From Jiella soli (GTDB taxonomy: Bacteria; Pseudomonadota; Alphaproteobacteria; Rhizobiales; Rhizobiaceae): a stretch of DNA of 64,000 nt. Location: positions 1-64,000 of the forward strand of contig NZ_JAJAVB010000013.1 in assembly GCF_020615385.1 (NCBI RefSeq). Direction: 5' to 3'. The notes beneath the pieces were generated by a model. The model was not told where the DNA came from and searched no databases. It was given only the letters and a program-made list of their open reading frames with translations. A program made the translations under genes and the position numbers. Shown one piece after another: positions 46,517 through 55,547 of this stretch (the first letter of the stretch is position 1; every line of letters begins with the position of its first letter).

Positions 46517-48990
46517 GCGATTTGAAGCTTCCGGATCTGCCCGTCACCGAGGTTCTCGCCGAGCTTGCCGCGGCACTGGACGAAAAAGGCCGCGCCGTTC
46601 TCGTCGCGCCGCCGGGCGCCGGCAAGACCACGCTGGTCCCGCTGCGTCTTCTCGCCGCGCCGTTCATGGCGAAGGGCAAGATCGTGCTGATCGAGCCGCG
46701 GCGCCTTGCCGCCCGCGCCGCCGCACGCCGCATGGCCGAGATCCTCGGCGAGGAGGTGGGGGCGACCGTCGGCTGGCGCATGCGCCTCGACACCAAGGTC
46801 TCGGCGAAGACCCGGATCGAGGTCGTGACCGAGGGCGTCTTCACCCGGATGGTGCTGTCCGACCCGGAGCTCTCCGGTATCTCGGCGGTGCTCTTCGACG
46901 AATTCCACGAGCGCTCGCTGGACGGCGATTTCGGCCTGGCGCTGGCGCTCGATGTCGCCTCGGCGCTGCGCGAGGACCTGCGGCTGCTCGTCATGTCGGC
47001 GACGCTGGACGGCGCGAGGGTCGCGAGACTCCTCGGCGATGCGCCTGTGATCGAGAGCCAGGGGCGCGCGTTTCCGGTCGCCATCCGCTACCGCGAGCGC
47101 CCGGGAACCGAGCGGGTCGAGGATGCGGTCTCTGCGGCGGTGCGGGAGGCTCTGGTGGAGGATACTGGCAGCCTCCTCGTCTTCCTGCCGGGCCAGCGCG
47201 AAATCGAGCGGGTCGCCGAGCGTCTGGTGCCGGTGGTCCCGGCGAACGTGACGGTCGCACCGCTCTACGGCGCCATGGACGGCAAGGCGCAGGATCTCGC
47301 CGTCAGGCCCCCGCCGGCCGGCACGCGCAAGATCGTGCTGGCGACGTCGATCGCCGAGACGTCGCTCACGATTGACGGCGTTTCGGTCGTCGTCGACAGC
47401 GGGCTGAAGCGCCAGCCGGTCTTCGAGCCGTCGACCGGCCTGTCGCGGCTGGAGACGGTGCGCGTGTCGCGCGCATCGGCCGATCAACGGGCTGGCCGAG
47501 CCGGCCGCACGGCCCCGGGCACGGCGATCCGCCTCTGGCGTGCCGAGCAGACGGCGGCGCTCGAACCTTTCGACCAGCCGGAGATCCTGGCGACCGACCT
47601 TTCGGGCCTGGTGCTGGACTGCGCCGCCTGGGGCGTCGGCGAACCTGCCGACCTCGCCTTCCTCGATCCGCCGCCGAGTGCTGCCGTCGCCGAGGCGCGC
47701 GCCCTGCTCGTGGAGATGGAAGCGCTCGACGCGGATGGGCGGCTGACGGCGACCGGATCCGCCATGCGGGCGCTGCCCCTGCCGCCGCGCCTGGCTCGCA
47801 TGGTCGTCGGGGCCGCGCCCGAGGATCGGCGGAGCGCGGCGATGCTGGCGGTGCTCTTGACCGAACGCGGTCTCGGCGGCCTGGACGGCGACCTCGCCGA
47901 GCGGCTGCGCCGGTTCCGCGGCGAGAAAAGCCCGCGCGCCGAGGTGGCGAGGGGGCTTGTCCGGCGAATCGCCGAGACGGCGACGAACGCCGCCCGGGAG
48001 GCCGGCATCGCAGCGGCCGAGACTGCGGGCGATCCCGGTGCCATGCTGGCGCTCGCCTATCCCGATCGGGTCGCGGTGGCGCGCGGCGCGCGCGGCAGCT
48101 TCGTTCTCGCCAACGGCCGGGGCGGCGTCCTCGACGAGACCGCATCGCTCGCGCGGGAAAAGGCGATCGTGGTGGCGGAACTCCAGGGGCAGGCGCGCGC
48201 CGGGCGCATCCTGTCGGCAGCCGCGCTGTCGGCGGAGGCGTTGGAGCGCATTCTGGACGCCCGCGGCGTGAGCGAGGACATCCTCGCCTTCGATCGTGCG
48301 AGCCGCGCGGTCCGGGCCCGAAGACTGACCCGGCTCGGCCGCGCCGTCCTTTCCGAAACGCCGCTGCCCACCCCCTCCGGTCCGGGGGCCGAGCGCGCGC
48401 TGATCGAGGGCATCCGCGACCTCGGGCTGCGGGCGCTTCCCCTCGGCAAGGAGGGCGAGCGGCTCCTGCGCAGGCTGCGCTTTCTTGCCAAGGCCTATGG
48501 GCCGCCCTGGCCGGACCTGTCGGACGAAGCGCTGCTCGCCGGGCTGGAGGACTGGCTGATGCCCTATATCCCAGGCGTCACCAGCCTGTCCTCCATCGAG
48601 CCCGGGCAGATGGCACAAGCGCTGCAGGGACTCGTTCCGGGCGGGCTGAGCGGCCGGATCGAACAGCTTGCACCCTCGCATTTCGACGCGCCGTCCGGCT
48701 CGCGCGTGCCGATCCGCTACGAGGAGGACCAGCCGGTACTCTCGATCCGGGTGCAGGAACTGTTCGGCCTTACCGAACACCCGGCGATCGCGGAGGGCCG
48801 GCTCAAGCTGACGGTGGAGCTCCTGTCCCCGGCCCACCGGCCGATCCAAATCACACGCGACCTCCCGGGCTTCTGGGCCGGCTCCTGGTCGGATGTGAGG
48901 GCGGATCTCAGAGGTCGCTATCCCAAGCATGTCTGGCCGGAGGACCCGGCAAGTGCGGCCGCGACGGCGCGGGCGAAGCCGCGAAAATAG
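46513..48990 (+). CDS. hrpB: ATP-dependent helicase HrpB
   Basis: The 825-residue DEAH-box helicase has VLVAPPGAGKTTLVPLRLL (motif I), IEPRRLAARAAARRMAE (Ia), DEFHERSLDGD (II, a DExH variant), and VMSATLDGARV (III). ATSIAETSLTIDGVSVVVDSG and SADQRAGRAGRTAPG (VI) follow, and the C-terminal HrpB domain has WPEDP near the end. Its substrate is presumed to be RNA; the role is not well defined. The start overlaps the ynjD stop. Confidence 0.95.
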   Translation: MSDLKLPDLPVTEVLAELAAALDEKGRAVLVAPPGAGKTTLVPLRLLAAPFMAKGKIVLIEPRRLAARAAARRMAEILGEEVGATVGWRMRLDTKVSAKTRIEVVTEGVFTRMVLSDPELSGISAVLFDEFHERSLDGDFGLALALDVASALREDLRLLVMSATLDGARVARLLGDAPVIESQGRAFPVAIRYRERPGTERVEDAVSAAVREALVEDTGSLLVFLPGQREIERVAERLVPVVPANVTVAPLYGAMDGKAQDLAVRPPPAGTRKIVLATSIAETSLTIDGVSVVVDSGLKRQPVFEPSTGLSRLETVRVSRASADQRAGRAGRTAPGTAIRLWRAEQTAALEPFDQPEILATDLSGLVLDCAAWGVGEPADLAFLDPPPSAAVAEARALLVEMEALDADGRLTATGSAMRALPLPPRLARMVVGAAPEDRRSAAMLAVLLTERGLGGLDGDLAERLRRFRGEKSPRAEVARGLVRRIAETATNAAREAGIAAAETAGDPGAMLALAYPDRVAVARGARGSFVLANGRGGVLDETASLAREKAIVVAELQGQARAGRILSAAALSAEALERILDARGVSEDILAFDRASRAVRARRLTRLGRAVLSETPLPTPSGPGAERALIEGIRDLGLRALPLGKEGERLLRRLRFLAKAYGPPWPDLSDEALLAGLEDWLMPYIPGVTSLSSIEPGQMAQALQGLVPGGLSGRIEQLAPSHFDAPSGSRVPIRYEEDQPVLSIRVQELFGLTEHPAIAEGRLKLTVELLSPAHRPIQITRDLPGFWAGSWSDVRADLRGRYPKHVWPEDPASAAATARAKPRK

Positions 48991-49115
48991 CGCTCGGGCG
49001 GGATCGGGGATCACGATTTGCCGACCGCCATGTCCGCAGCCGGTCCGATCTTCGGAAGAGGGCGGGGCCGAGCTATTGCCGATCCTCGATCGTCACGCCT
49101 GGAATGCGAATGAAT

Positions 49116-49143
49116 GCGGCCGCCGGGAGTGCCCGGCGGCCGC
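49116..49143. terminator. Bidirectional hairpin terminator between hrpB and the DUF892 gene
   Basis: A perfect 12-bp stem (GCGGCCGCCGGG/CCCGGCGGCCGC) closes on an AGTG loop in the gap between convergent genes. The T tracts are weak (ATATCTT on plus, ATTCATT on minus), so termination may be partial. Confidence 0.6.
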
Positions 49144-49171
49144 AATATCTTCGCTGTTGACGGATTTTGGA

Positions 49172-49666
49172 TCAGGCCGCGGCGCGGTTGATCCCGCCGG
49201 TGGCGATCTGCGTCATCGTGTCGTCGCCGTGATAGGTGGCGTCGAGGCACTTCTGCAGCTTCGTCGCATCATCGTCGAGGCCGAGGCGCTTGGCGAAGGC
49301 GACGAGGCAGCCATAGCCGGCGATACCGTAATGGGCCATGCGCTGATACTGGGTGATGATCATCGCGTCGCGCGCGTCCGGATCGGAAATGTCGGCCTCG
49401 ATGCCGTGCGCGCGGGCTTCCTTCACCAGACCCTCCATGCCGCGGCAGAATTCATCCGTCGCGCTCGCGCCATGGCCGGTGATGATCTCCGACAGGGTCT
49501 TCATGCCCTGTTCGATGCCCTTCACGCCGGCTTCCAGCGCCTCCTTCAGGTCGTTGTCATGGGCCGCGCCGGCAAGTTCCCGCGTCGCCTTGGCGGCCTG
49601 GCCATCTGCGCTGTAGATGTCCTGAAGCTGGTCGATGTAGATGTCCTTGAGATTGGCAAGCGCCAT
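49172..49666 (-). CDS. Ferritin-like DUF892 (YciE/YciF family) protein
   Basis: The 164-residue four-helix protein begins LKDIYIDQLQDIYSADGQA, with the metal-type acidic/His positions of YciF. EALEAGVKGIEQGMKTLSEII and MIITQYQRMAHYGIAGYGCLVAFAKRLG follow. YciE/YciF proteins are stress-induced and may bind iron. An EcfG-type promoter candidate lies about 80 bp upstream. GGAG lies seven bases before the ATG. Confidence 0.93.
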   Translation of the reverse strand: MALANLKDIYIDQLQDIYSADGQAAKATRELAGAAHDNDLKEALEAGVKGIEQGMKTLSEIITGHGASATDEFCRGMEGLVKEARAHGIEADISDPDARDAMIITQYQRMAHYGIAGYGCLVAFAKRLGLDDDATKLQKCLDATYHGDDTMTQIATGGINRAAA

Positions 49667-49745
49667 GGTCTCACTCCTTTGTTCGTTTCCTCGCGGCAAC
49701 AGTGCAAGCCGGCGATGCCGGCTCTGTCCGCGCTGATCGAAAGGT

Positions 49746-49770
49746 GAACGCGGGGGGAAGGCTTTCGCTC
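49746..49770 (-). promoter_or_regulatory. EcfG-type general-stress promoter candidate for the DUF892 gene
   Basis: GGAGC-N16-CGTT on the minus strand matches the alphaproteobacterial EcfG consensus GGAAC-N16/17-CGTT except for one base in the -35 element. It ends about 80 bp before the DUF892 start. DUF892 proteins are often part of the general stress response. Confidence 0.4.
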
Positions 49771-49852
49771 CCGAGACCGTCCGCGCCGGCTGCGGTTGCC
49801 TGCGCTGCCTTGCCCTCTTTCCCGGATGCCGCGCCAGGGGTAGGTGTCGCGC

Positions 49853-51196
49853 ATGGATCAGGCGACAGACAGCGGCTTCGGGCTGAAGCTTCCGGCCTTC
49901 GTGACGGTGATGCGCGAGAGCCAGCGCCTTCGCCTGGCGACGCTCGTGCGGCTGCGCTGGCTGTCTGTGGCGGGCCAGACGGCGGCCTGCGTGTTCGTCG
50001 CCTGGGGTCTGTGGTGGCCGTTTCCGATCGGGGCCTGCCTTGCGCTGATCGCCGTGTCGGTGGCGCTCAACCTCTATCTTTCGACCCAGTACGCCGCGAG
50101 CCAGCGGCTGAGTTCCACGGCCGCCGCCGCCGTCCTCACATTCGACATCCTGCAGCCTTCGGGGCTGATGTACCTCACCGGCGGCATTCACAATCCGTTC
50201 ATGGTGTTCCTGGTGGTTCCCGCGATCATCGCCTCGGCGACACAGCCGCCGCTGACCGTCGTCGCGCTCAGCGTGCTCGCCGTGTTGACCACCACCATCC
50301 TCGCCTTCTTCCACATGCCGCTGCCCTGGCCGACCGGCGACTTCTTCTGGCTGCCGCCGAGCTATGTCGGCGGGCTGTGGTTCGCGATCGTGACGACGCT
50401 CGTCTTCTCGGCCATCTACATCTACCGGGTCGCGGCGGAGGCGCGGGCTCTGGCCGACGCCCTCAGCGCCACCGAACTCGTCCTGCAGCGCGAGCAGCAC
50501 ATCTCTGCGCTCGACGGGCTTGCCGCGGCGGCCGCGCATGAACTCGGCACGCCCCTCGCCACCATCGCCCTCGTCGCCAAGGACATGGATCGCTCCGTCG
50601 GCAAAAGCAGCGCGATGCGCGAGGACGTCGATCTCCTGGTCGAGCAGTCGGAACGATGCCGGGCCATTCTGAGGCGGCTGAGTTCGCTCTCCTCCTCCAG
50701 CGAATCGCATCTGGCGCGCCTGCCGCTTCTGTCGCTGATCGACGAAGTCGCCGAGCCGCACCGCAATTTCGGCATCGCGCTCGAGGTGGAGGCCGTCGAG
50801 CGCGACGGGCCGGAGCCCGTCGCCCGGCGCAATGCCGGGATCGTCTACGGGCTCGGAAACATCGTCGAGAACGCCGTCGACTTCGCGGGGTCGACGGTGA
50901 TCATACGGACCGGATGGGACGAGGAGGTCGTCAGAATCAGCATCCTCGACGACGGGCCGGGATTTTCTCCCGAAGTGCTGGCGCGCATCGGCGATCCCTA
51001 CATGTCGGATCGCGAGCCGACGGACAGGCGCGGCGGCGGTCTCGGTCTCGGCCTCTTCATCGCCAAGACGCTTCTCGAACGCTCCGGTGCGACCATCGCC
51101 TTCTCGAATCGCGGGGGAAATGTCGGGGGCGCATCCGTGACCATCACCTGGCCGCTCGACGTCTATCTCTCCAGCCGTTCGCCGAGCCGCGACTGA
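49853..51196 (+). CDS. regB: Redox sensor histidine kinase RegB/ActS
   Basis: The 447-residue kinase has six membrane helices in residues 30-195. The quinone-binding heptad GGIHNPF is at 110-116. The H-box (AAAHELGTPLATI) places the phospho-acceptor at His-229. The redox-active cysteine conserved in RegB is present at about Cys-269 (SERCRAIL). N and G boxes are NIVENAVDFAG, DDGPGFSPE and GGGLGLGLFIAKTLL. It senses respiratory redox state and phosphorylates RegA. The ATG at 49853 is chosen; a GTG three codons upstream is possible. Confidence 0.95.
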   Translation: MDQATDSGFGLKLPAFVTVMRESQRLRLATLVRLRWLSVAGQTAACVFVAWGLWWPFPIGACLALIAVSVALNLYLSTQYAASQRLSSTAAAAVLTFDILQPSGLMYLTGGIHNPFMVFLVVPAIIASATQPPLTVVALSVLAVLTTTILAFFHMPLPWPTGDFFWLPPSYVGGLWFAIVTTLVFSAIYIYRVAAEARALADALSATELVLQREQHISALDGLAAAAAHELGTPLATIALVAKDMDRSVGKSSAMREDVDLLVEQSERCRAILRRLSSLSSSSESHLARLPLLSLIDEVAEPHRNFGIALEVEAVERDGPEPVARRNAGIVYGLGNIVENAVDFAGSTVIIRTGWDEEVVRISILDDGPGFSPEVLARIGDPYMSDREPTDRRGGGLGLGLFIAKTLLERSGATIAFSNRGGNVGGASVTITWPLDVYLSSRSPSRD

Positions 51197-51345
51197 CCGG
51201 CTTCGGTGTCCCGGCGTGCGCACCCACCGGCAAACGCTATGGCACGATGATCACGCCACGTTCACCTTTCGCGTGAGCGGGCTTGTACCAGGTAGAAGTG
51301 ACAACCCCATGGCGCCATCTTTCTCGTAAAGGAAGGATGACAGAT

Positions 51346-51918
51346 ATGCTGATGGAACACCCGGCCGAGATGAGCGTCGCGAAGCTGCCCGTCGAGGACG
51401 CGACGCTGCTTCTGGTCGACGATGATCGCCCATTCCTTCAACGCATGAGCCGGGCGCTGGAACAGCGCGGCTTTGCGGTGAGGACGGCCGAGAGTGTGGC
51501 CGAGGGACTGGAGGCGCTTCAAAGCCTTGCTCCCGCGCATGCGGTCGTCGACATGAGGCTCCTGGACGGCAACGGTCTCGACGTGATCGAAGCCTTGCAG
51601 CGGGCCCGTCCCGATGCGCGGGTGGTGGTGCTGACCGGCTACGGCAATATCGCGACGGCGGTCACCGCCGTGAAGCTCGGGGCGATCGACTATCTCGCCA
51701 AGCCGGCCGATGCCGACGAAGTGGTCGGCGCGCTGCTGCGGAACGCCGACGAGCGGCCGGAACCGCCGGAAAACCCGATGTCGGCAGACCGCGTGCGGTG
51801 GGAGCACATCCAGCGCATCTACGAGCTGTGCGACCGGAACGTCTCGGAGACCGCGCGCAGGCTGTCCATGCACCGGCGCACCCTGCAGCGCATCCTCGCC
51901 AAGCGGGCCCCGCGCTGA
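51346..51918 (+). CDS. regA: Redox response regulator RegA/ActR
   Basis: This 190-residue regulator has a receiver domain with phosphorylation site Asp-69 (VVDMRLLDG) and a Fis-type C-terminal HTH (SETARRLSMHRRTLQRIL). RegA controls photosynthesis, respiration or carbon/nitrogen genes in alphaproteobacteria depending on the species. An ATG three codons upstream (51337) is too close to the AAGGAAGG ribosome site; the ATG at 51346 lies nine bases from it. It is 149 bp downstream of regB and has its own leader. Confidence 0.94.
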   Translation: MLMEHPAEMSVAKLPVEDATLLLVDDDRPFLQRMSRALEQRGFAVRTAESVAEGLEALQSLAPAHAVVDMRLLDGNGLDVIEALQRARPDARVVVLTGYGNIATAVTAVKLGAIDYLAKPADADEVVGALLRNADERPEPPENPMSADRVRWEHIQRIYELCDRNVSETARRLSMHRRTLQRILAKRAPR

Positions 51919-52056
51919 TTTCGGCTCCTCGCCGTCTTCGAGAGAGTGGGGGACACCGCAGCCCGTGGGCGCGCCCGATGGACCCGAACTGCCGAACGAA
52001 GATCGAAATGTCGCAGGCACGCCGCCGGACAGACGACGCCGGGCACCGGGTATCTG

Positions 52057-52545
52057 TCAGAGTTCCGACGGCCCCGGATTGGCCGCCCATTCGGCCTGAA
52101 GCAGGCGGTCGGCCGAAAGACGCGCGAAGCGCAGGGTGAGGGCCTTGCGCGTTGCCGGCGCCATCTTCTCCTCCGGCGCCTCGCGCAGGATCTCCGCCTC
52201 GTAGCCGTCGGACACGATCAGCCCGCAGCTTTCGGGGAAGATTTCGGCCGGCACGCCCGGATGCGTGCCGAAATACAGCTGGTCGCAATGCAACTGGTAG
52301 ATCGGCCATTTCCGGTCGGCGCGGAAATCCTCGATCGAGGTCTTGATCTCGACGATCGTGAAGGCGCCCTTTTCCGAGAGGCACAGAAGGTCGGCCCGGC
52401 GGCCGGAATCAAGCGACACCTCGGGCAGTACCGAGACCCGCCGCGCCAGCATCAGGCGCTGCACGCCGCGGCGGACCATCATGGCCCGCTCCGACTGGCG
52501 TCCGTCGATCAGCGGCTCGTTGCGAAAAGGCGAGACAAGAGGCAT
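52057..52545 (-). CDS. mmcB: MmcB family DNA repair protein
   Basis: The 162-residue product has a nuclease-like fold: LPEVSLDSGRRADLLCLSEKGAFTIVEIKTSIEDFRAD (a D...ExK-type motif) and WPIYQLHCDQLYFGTH. MmcB acts with ImuA/ImuB/DnaE2 or separately in damage responses in Caulobacter-type bacteria. The start MPLVSPFRNE is inside a longer frame. It converges with regA, a neighbour pair common in Rhizobiales. Confidence 0.9.
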   Translation of the reverse strand: MPLVSPFRNEPLIDGRQSERAMMVRRGVQRLMLARRVSVLPEVSLDSGRRADLLCLSEKGAFTIVEIKTSIEDFRADRKWPIYQLHCDQLYFGTHPGVPAEIFPESCGLIVSDGYEAEILREAPEEKMAPATRKALTLRFARLSADRLLQAEWAANPGPSEL

Positions 52546-52691
52546 GGCCGACCGGTAGCCGAATTCGCCACGCCGGGGCAAGAACATTGCGAAACGAAAC
52601 GGAAACGAATCGGCGACACGCGGCCAGCTGCCGCAGGAACCCCTAAAACTTTACGGGTCATTACCGGGCCGGCAGCGGCGCATCATCCTGC

Positions 52692-53090
52692 TCAAGCTTC
52701 GCCGGAGGCGCCGGCGATCTCCTCAAGAATGGGGCAGTCCGGTCCCTTGCCGCCCTGGCACTGTTCGGTGAGGTCGGCGAGCGCGCGCTTCAGCGACTGC
52801 AGTTCCGCGATCTTCCGGTCGATCTCGGCCATGCGCCGGCTCGCCAGCCGCCTGACGTCCTCGCTGCGGCGCCCGGGGTCGACATAGAGCGCGAGCAGCC
52901 GCCGCGCCTCCTCGATCGAAAAGCCCAGCGAGCGCGAGCGCTGCAGGAAGCGCAGCATGTGGACGTCCCGATCACCATAGCTGCGATAGCCATTGTTCGC
53001 CCGCCCGGGCTTCACGAGCCCGATCTCTTCGTAGTAGCGGATGGTTTTCGGTGGCAGCCCCGATAGCCGAGATGCCTCTCCGATGTTCAT
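52692..53090 (-). CDS. Copper-responsive MerR-type regulator (CueR/HmrR-like)
   Basis: The 132-residue protein has the MerR HTH (MNIGEASRLSGLPPKTIRYYEEIGLVKP) and a dimerisation helix. The two metal-binding cysteines are Cys-111 and Cys-119 with a seven-residue spacing (CQGGKGPDC), the CueR/HmrR pattern for Cu(I). A target copper ATPase is not adjacent. It is divergent from the L,D-transpeptidase gene. Confidence 0.93.
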   Translation of the reverse strand: MNIGEASRLSGLPPKTIRYYEEIGLVKPGRANNGYRSYGDRDVHMLRFLQRSRSLGFSIEEARRLLALYVDPGRRSEDVRRLASRRMAEIDRKIAELQSLKRALADLTEQCQGGKGPDCPILEEIAGASGEA

Positions 53091-53323
53091 GTACGACCTC
53101 TCGGACCAGTCGCAATCTCAAGCCTCGGAGATGTCGCAGTCAGGCCCTGCGTCAACTGTGATGTTGCGGCAACAAAGCCTTTCTTAACCATATTGGTCCG
53201 TAATGTAGGCGTTGCCTGCCCGGCCTTCGCAGCCTAACGATGGGGTGCGTCCGATGGCCAGCGACAGGCTGCGCCGGGTCCGTACGGCAAGCCCTTCAAC
53301 CATCGCACTGAGTGGCATCAAAG

Positions 53324-54064
53324 ATGAAGATCAAAACCATTCTATCCGTCGGTGCTGCCGTCGTATCCATGCTTGCCTTCGCGGGTTGCGCAAGTTCGTC
53401 CAACCGGGCCTCGCTCAAGCCGGCGGCCGATGCACAGATGGCGGCGGCCTATACGGCTCCCACGACCCTGCCGAACGAGGGCAGCGTGGCGGCCACCAGC
53501 GTGCTCGGTTACGGCGCGATCACCGACGACGGCTTCGCGCTTCCGGCGATCCCGACCAAGAAGATCGATCCGCAGTTCCTGCGCCAGGAGGTCTCGTACC
53601 CAGAAGGTGCCGGATACACGCCGGGTACCGTGGTCGTCGATACGCCGAATCGCTTCCTCTACGTCATCGAGCCGAACGGCATGGCGATGCGCTATGGCAT
53701 CGGCGTCGGCCGCTCCGGCTTCTCCTGGTCGGGATCGGCGACGATCAACGACAAGCAGCACTGGCCGAAGTGGTTCCCGCCCGCGGAGATGATCGACCGC
53801 AAGCCGGAGCTCGAGCCGTATCGCGACGGCATGCAGCCGGGCCTCACCAATCCGCTGGGCGCCCGCGCGCTCTACCTCTGGCAGAACGGCAAGGACACCC
53901 TGTTCCGCCTGCATGGCACGCCGGAATGGTGGACGATCGGGACGGCCGCCTCTTCGGGCTGCATCCGGCTGATGAACCAGGACATCATCGATCTCTACGA
54001 GCGCGTTCCGCAGGGCGCGGAAGTCATCGTCAAGCAGGGCAACGAGCGTCTCGCCAAGCGCTGA
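53324..54064 (+). CDS. L,D-transpeptidase lipoprotein (YkuD domain)
   Basis: The 246-residue protein has a lipoprotein signal ending in LAFAGC (Cys about 22). The YkuD domain runs from about residue 100, with NRFLYVIEPNGMAMRYGIGVGR and the catalytic HGTPEWW and SSGCIRLMNQD with His and Cys. It forms 3-3 peptidoglycan cross-links or attaches proteins. The ATG at 53324 is chosen; an in-frame ATG four codons upstream exists. A TTAACCAT CtrA-type half-site at 53184-53191 lies upstream, and a strong terminator follows. Confidence 0.93.
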   Translation: MKIKTILSVGAAVVSMLAFAGCASSSNRASLKPAADAQMAAAYTAPTTLPNEGSVAATSVLGYGAITDDGFALPAIPTKKIDPQFLRQEVSYPEGAGYTPGTVVVDTPNRFLYVIEPNGMAMRYGIGVGRSGFSWSGSATINDKQHWPKWFPPAEMIDRKPELEPYRDGMQPGLTNPLGARALYLWQNGKDTLFRLHGTPEWWTIGTAASSGCIRLMNQDIIDLYERVPQGAEVIVKQGNERLAKR

Positions 54065-54139
54065 GGCGCGGCGAGGGACCCTCGAAGACTGCCGGCCGCG
54101 ACCGGCAGCGCCAAATCATCTCACGGCGGGGGACGCCGC

Positions 54140-54174
54140 GGCCGGATGCTTCGGGGGAAGCATCCGGCCTTTTT
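54140..54174 (+). terminator. Rho-independent terminator of the L,D-transpeptidase gene
   Basis: A 13-bp stem (GGCCGGATGCTTC/GAAGCATCCGGCC) closes on a GGGG loop and is followed by TTTTT. It lies about 75 bp after the stop codon. Confidence 0.9.
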
Positions 54175-54261
54175 GTTTGGGGCGAGGAGCAAGGTGGCCG
54201 TGCCGGTGGCCGGCCTCTGCCGTCACCGCCGACCGCCGGGCCCATCGCCCGAGGGCGTGGC

Positions 54262-54924
54262 TCAGGCGCGCAGGCTGGCGCGAGCCGGGCGATGATTGAT
54301 CGCCGCCTTCAGGAGGAGGGCGAGGGTTATGGCATTGAGACCGTGCCACAGGAAATGCGTCCCGAGCGGCCAGTCCTGACAGAGCGGCATGTCGAGCATG
54401 CGAAAGGCGAGCGACAGGAAGAAGACCCCGCCGGCCGCGAGCACCGTTCCGCCAGAAGAACGACCTTGGGCCGTCAGCGCGCCGCCGATGCCGAGCATTG
54501 CGAGAAGCGCCGGGACATAGCCGGCCGACGATCCCACCAGCGCTCGAAAAGCCGGCTCCAGCGCGAAGCTCGCAATCAGAAAGGCGATCGTGCCGAGCCC
54601 CGTCCACAAGCGCGACAGGGAAACGAAGCGGCGGAGCGCCAGGGCCAAATAGGCGTAGATGAAGACCGCGATCGGCAGGACGTCGGCAAGGCTCGCCCAG
54701 CGCGTGGCGACGGTGTGGAAGGTGAAGGATCCGGCGCCGATGACGAGCACCAGGATCGCGAGACAAAGAGCCGGTCGGTCGTGTTTCTGCGCCCGCCTGA
54801 GGAGCCAGAGTCCGAAGAGGCCGGCAATGATGAAGGCGAGATTGGACAGCGCGTTGACCGGCTCCGCCCAAAAGGCCGGGCCGGTGCGCTCGCAATAGGC
54901 GTCGACAGATTGCGACCAGTCCAT
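54262..54924 (-). CDS. Ceramidase-family integral membrane protein
   Basis: This 220-residue protein has seven hydrophobic segments. It has the ceramidase-family residues: YCER near the start, GSFTFHTVATRWASLADVLPI with His and Asp, and the C-terminal LGTHFLWHGLNAI with two His. These make a membrane-embedded zinc site in eukaryotic alkaline ceramidases. Whether bacterial members hydrolyse ceramide is not established. It converges with the L,D-transpeptidase gene. Confidence 0.9.
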   Translation of the reverse strand: MDWSQSVDAYCERTGPAFWAEPVNALSNLAFIIAGLFGLWLLRRAQKHDRPALCLAILVLVIGAGSFTFHTVATRWASLADVLPIAVFIYAYLALALRRFVSLSRLWTGLGTIAFLIASFALEPAFRALVGSSAGYVPALLAMLGIGGALTAQGRSSGGTVLAAGGVFFLSLAFRMLDMPLCQDWPLGTHFLWHGLNAITLALLLKAAINHRPARASLRA

Positions 54925-55129
54925 GAAGTCTCGTCAGCGGCGGGGCGGATCGCGGCGCCAGGCGCGGCGGCTAGCGGATTGAACTCGGCATGCGAGCCTC
55001 GTCCGGGTCAGGCGGCGTGTCAAAAGGTCGAGTTCCTACTTCAGCCGAAACGATAGCCTGACAATTGGCCTCGATCCGAAATCTGCCGGGCGGTCTCGTC
55101 GACACGGTGTTCATGCCGGAATCGGACCT

Positions 55130-55462
55130 CTAGCCGTGCCTCGCAGCGGTCTCGGGGCAGGCGCAGCCCGCGGAGTCCTCGCTGAAATCGGATGCGGCCT
55201 CGGCGAATGAAGATCCGGCGGCCCTTGCCGCGAGATAGAGCGTGTCGATGTCGGGTGCGATGTCGAGGCGCTTGAGCGAGAGTGCCTCACTGTCCCGCGG
55301 CAGCCAGCGACCGTTCACAAACGGCAACCTCGCCTCATCTCTGCTGGCGTCGTCTTCGTCGGCAGCGACGCTCAGGGCCGCAGGAGAAAGCGTCTCCCTG
55401 AACTCGGGCGCGGCGTCGGCGCCACGATCTGGGCGGAAGGCGTCGCGGAACCAGTCGATCAT
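55130..55462 (-). CDS. Small acidic protein, unknown, probably stress-regulated
   Basis: The 110-residue product (MIDWFRDAFRPDRG...) is acidic and polar with a conserved-looking FVNGRWLPRDSEALSLKRLDI centre and a Cys pair near the end (GCACPE). No family is recognised. AAAGGA lies seven bases before the ATG. A GGAAC-N17-CGTT EcfG promoter matches the consensus upstream, so it is likely a general-stress gene of unknown function. Confidence 0.6.
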   Translation of the reverse strand: MIDWFRDAFRPDRGADAAPEFRETLSPAALSVAADEDDASRDEARLPFVNGRWLPRDSEALSLKRLDIAPDIDTLYLAARAAGSSFAEAASDFSEDSAGCACPETAARHG

Positions 55463-55521
55463 CGGGCGGTCCTTTTCGGTGAGGGGCCGGCACTTCGCTC
55501 GCCGGCCTCCTGAACGATAAA

Positions 55522-55547
55522 AACGTCCGCCCGACCGGCGCCGTTCC
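55522..55547 (-). promoter_or_regulatory. EcfG (general stress sigma) promoter
   Basis: GGAAC, 17 bases, CGTT on the minus strand is an exact match to the alphaproteobacterial EcfG consensus. It ends about 60 bp before the start of the small acidic protein gene. The rest of the 369-bp gap up to 55831 has no supported feature apart from this. Confidence 0.7.

Noticed and set aside
45823-49014. A 1,063-codon open frame on the minus strand
   Set aside because: It is the high-GC antisense of ynjD and hrpB, which have clear family motifs on the plus strand; the antisense product has no recognisable domain.
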